A stretch of 64,000 bases of DNA, from contig NZ_LWAF01000004.1 of NCBI RefSeq assembly GCF_001719065.1, forward strand, positions 114,178 to 178,177, read 5' to 3'. Position numbers and translations under genes: made by a program. The notes below the pieces were generated by a model. The model saw nothing but the letters and a program-made list of their open reading frames with translations, did not search any database and was not told where the DNA came from. The DNA comes from Fervidobacterium thailandense. GTDB lineage: Bacteria > Thermotogota > Thermotogae > Thermotogales > Fervidobacteriaceae. Positions 62,984 through 64,000 of the stretch are shown piece after piece (position 1 is the first letter of the stretch; the number at the start of each line of letters is the position of its first letter).

Positions 62984-63008
62984 TTCCAAATTATCAATGA
63001 CAATTATC
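62984..63008. promoter_or_regulatory. Island motif copy 5 with kinase promoter
   Basis: TTCCAAATT-ATCAA-TGACAATTATC. On the minus strand the motif contributes TTGTCA, followed after 16 bases by GATAAT, a plausible -35/-10 pair for the kinase operon, 34 bases upstream of its start. Confidence 0.65.
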
Positions 63009-63033
63009 ATCATCATTGGTATCCGAAAGCATG

Positions 63034-63063
63034 AAAAAAGCGGTAGGGCTTATCCTACCGCTT
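63034..63063 (-). terminator. Terminator between the CRISPR array and the kinase gene
   Basis: Minus-strand AAGCGGTAGG pairs with CCTACCGCTT around ATAAGC and is followed by TTTTTT. It would end the array transcript before the kinase promoter. Confidence 0.85.
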
Positions 63064-63501
63064 CCCGAAACACCGAATTTCAAGGCGACTTGAAAATCTC
63101 AACGATCAATACTAAATATTCCTCAAAACAGTGCACCTGTTATTAACCTCATTATACATATGTATACCTACAATCCCAAACCAATTAGAACTTATGCTTG
63201 TCAAACAGGACTTATAACTCCTATGCGTCAAAACACTAACCGAACAGAGTTCAAAACCGGCCATTTATTAGTAAAAGGTGAGTAAGAGGCGGGAGGCCTT
63301 TCAACAGGAAGCCCGTTCATAATGTGGGAAACTTTTCAGACCTGGCAAACTATGCTGGGGTAGAGTTTCCTCTCGATTTACACAGAAAAGCTCATTCCAG
63401 AACATGTCTATAAAACCTCAACTTCTGTAGAGCCAAAACAAGTTTCCAATTCTCTCAAAGATCTCTCCTAACCTTCCTGGAACGGCCTACAGAATCCAGT
63501 A
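63064..63501. other. Gene-free stretch beside the CRISPR array
   Basis: About 440 bases at the leader-distal side of the array. I see no coding frame, no repeat of the array type and no strong promoter. The sequence is AT-rich in its first part with the palindrome CATATG near 63155. Confidence 0.5.
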
Positions 63502-64000
63502 GTCTCCTTCTCTTTCAGAGAGAAGTTCCTTTCTGACTTGGCCACCAGAGCACAGCTCAGTTGCTCAGTGACTTATTGTTTCCATCTCTTTCAGAGAGAA
63601 GTCCCCTTCCGACGGGGATGATGTTTGTAAATTTAACAAAACATGACGTAGTAGTTGTTTCCATCTCTTTCGGAGAGAAGTTCCCTTCCGACAGTTTGAT
63701 TCCGGTTTCCAAGATCACGGCTGACGACGTACTGGTTTCCATCTCTTTCAGAGAGAAGTTCCCTTCCGACCAAGCACCGTACCTACGAAATAGTAGGTAC
63801 GGTGCCGTATCGTTTCCATCTCTTTCAGAGAGAAGTTCCCTTCCGACAGATATTCGGCAAGAAATCTTGCTTGGACTGTTAGAAAAGTTTCCATCTCTTT
63901 CAGAGAGAAGTTCCATTCCGACGAGATAGCGAGAGGTGTTTGGAGTCTTGGAGATTTTCAGGGGCGTTTCCATCTCTTTCAGAGAGAAGTTCCCTCCGAC
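63502..64000 (-). CRISPR. CRISPR array, seven repeats seen, continuing past the window
   Basis: Repeats of 36 bases (plus-strand form begins GTTTCCATCTC and ends TTCCCTTCCGAC) at 63502, 63578, 63657, 63735, 63812, 63887 and 63966, with spacers of 40, 43, 42, 41, 39 and 43 bases. The repeat read on the minus strand ends in ATGGAAAC, the usual 8-base crRNA tag, and the most diverged repeat is at the left end (63502). Both place the leader to the right, outside the window, with transcription on the minus strand. Only the repeats at 63735 and 63812 match the consensus; others have substitutions, and the last is 35 bases. Fits a type III system; processing needs a Cas6 that is not here. Confidence 0.97.

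Noticed and set aside
63557..63973. Long open frames on both strands across the CRISPR array
   Set aside because: Their translations repeat with the array (for example LSERDGN every 25 residues); they are a consequence of the repeats, not genes.

Overview
The window comes from an anaerobic, thermophilic member of the Thermotogota, most likely Fervidobacterium or a close relative. The main evidence is a pgk gene running directly into an out-of-frame tpi (as in Thermotoga PGK-TIM), a K+-dependent type membrane pyrophosphatase, a complete lysine fermentation operon, and a Cmr CRISPR system. The species is inferred; no rRNA or other decisive marker is present.

Layout. 1-2415: end of gap, then pgk and tpi. 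tpi has no usable start codon of its own and can be reached by a frameshift on an A8 run. 2446-9582: an exported Fn3-like protein, then a minus-strand c-di-GMP operon (EAL phosphodiesterase, CarH-like B12 sensor, GGDEF cyclase) ending in a large exported HExxH metallopeptidase. 9680-19938: serine dehydratase, a lone urocanate hydratase, an S41-like protease, and a minus-strand LytS/LytTR two-component cluster with exported proteins. 20224-30573: an eleven-gene lysine fermentation operon (atoD-atoA-kal-kce-kdd-kamA-maoC-kamB-kamC-kamD-kamE). 30629-37625: a DUF2202 protein behind four 11-bp direct repeats, a Gfo/Idh/MocA oxidoreductase, hppA and a chemoreceptor.

37654-64000 is an accessory/defence island, almost all on the minus strand. 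In transcription order from the right it holds a CRISPR array, whose leader lies beyond the window; a Ser/Thr kinase, a pseudokinase, a small FHA protein and a second pseudokinase; an insertion sequence; a PP2C phosphatase and a zinc-ribbon/FHA protein; a VWA protein; and cmr1-cmr2-cmr3-cmr4-cmr5-cmr6 with csx1. Next come an RNase HI-like gene, a 956-residue CYTH-CARF-HD fusion and a tandem-SAVED protein, ending at a strong terminator. Beyond that, a nurA-herA pair is reduced to fragments around a decayed IS200/IS605 element.

The most unusual content is this island. A 25-bp intergenic motif, TTCCAAATT-N5-TGACAA-WTAAG, occurs five times at module boundaries: before the kinase, before the IS/PP2C unit, twice before the VWA gene, and before RNase H. 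This suggests that the phospho-signalling genes and the CRISPR accessory genes are co-regulated. The Cmr complex has a GGDD cyclase motif, so it should make cyclic oligoadenylate. Three candidate receptors sit beside it: Csx1 (CARF-HEPN), the CYTH-CARF-HD fusion and the tandem SAVED protein. A TerY-P-like kinase/phosphatase/FHA/VWA set lies upstream. cas6, cas1 and cas2 are absent from the window.

Several genes (tnpA, tnpB, the B12 sensor, the gene at 13064) appear disrupted by one base, mostly at homopolymers. This may be real decay or slippage, or it may be base-calling error, and it should be kept in mind when reading the pgk/tpi junction.
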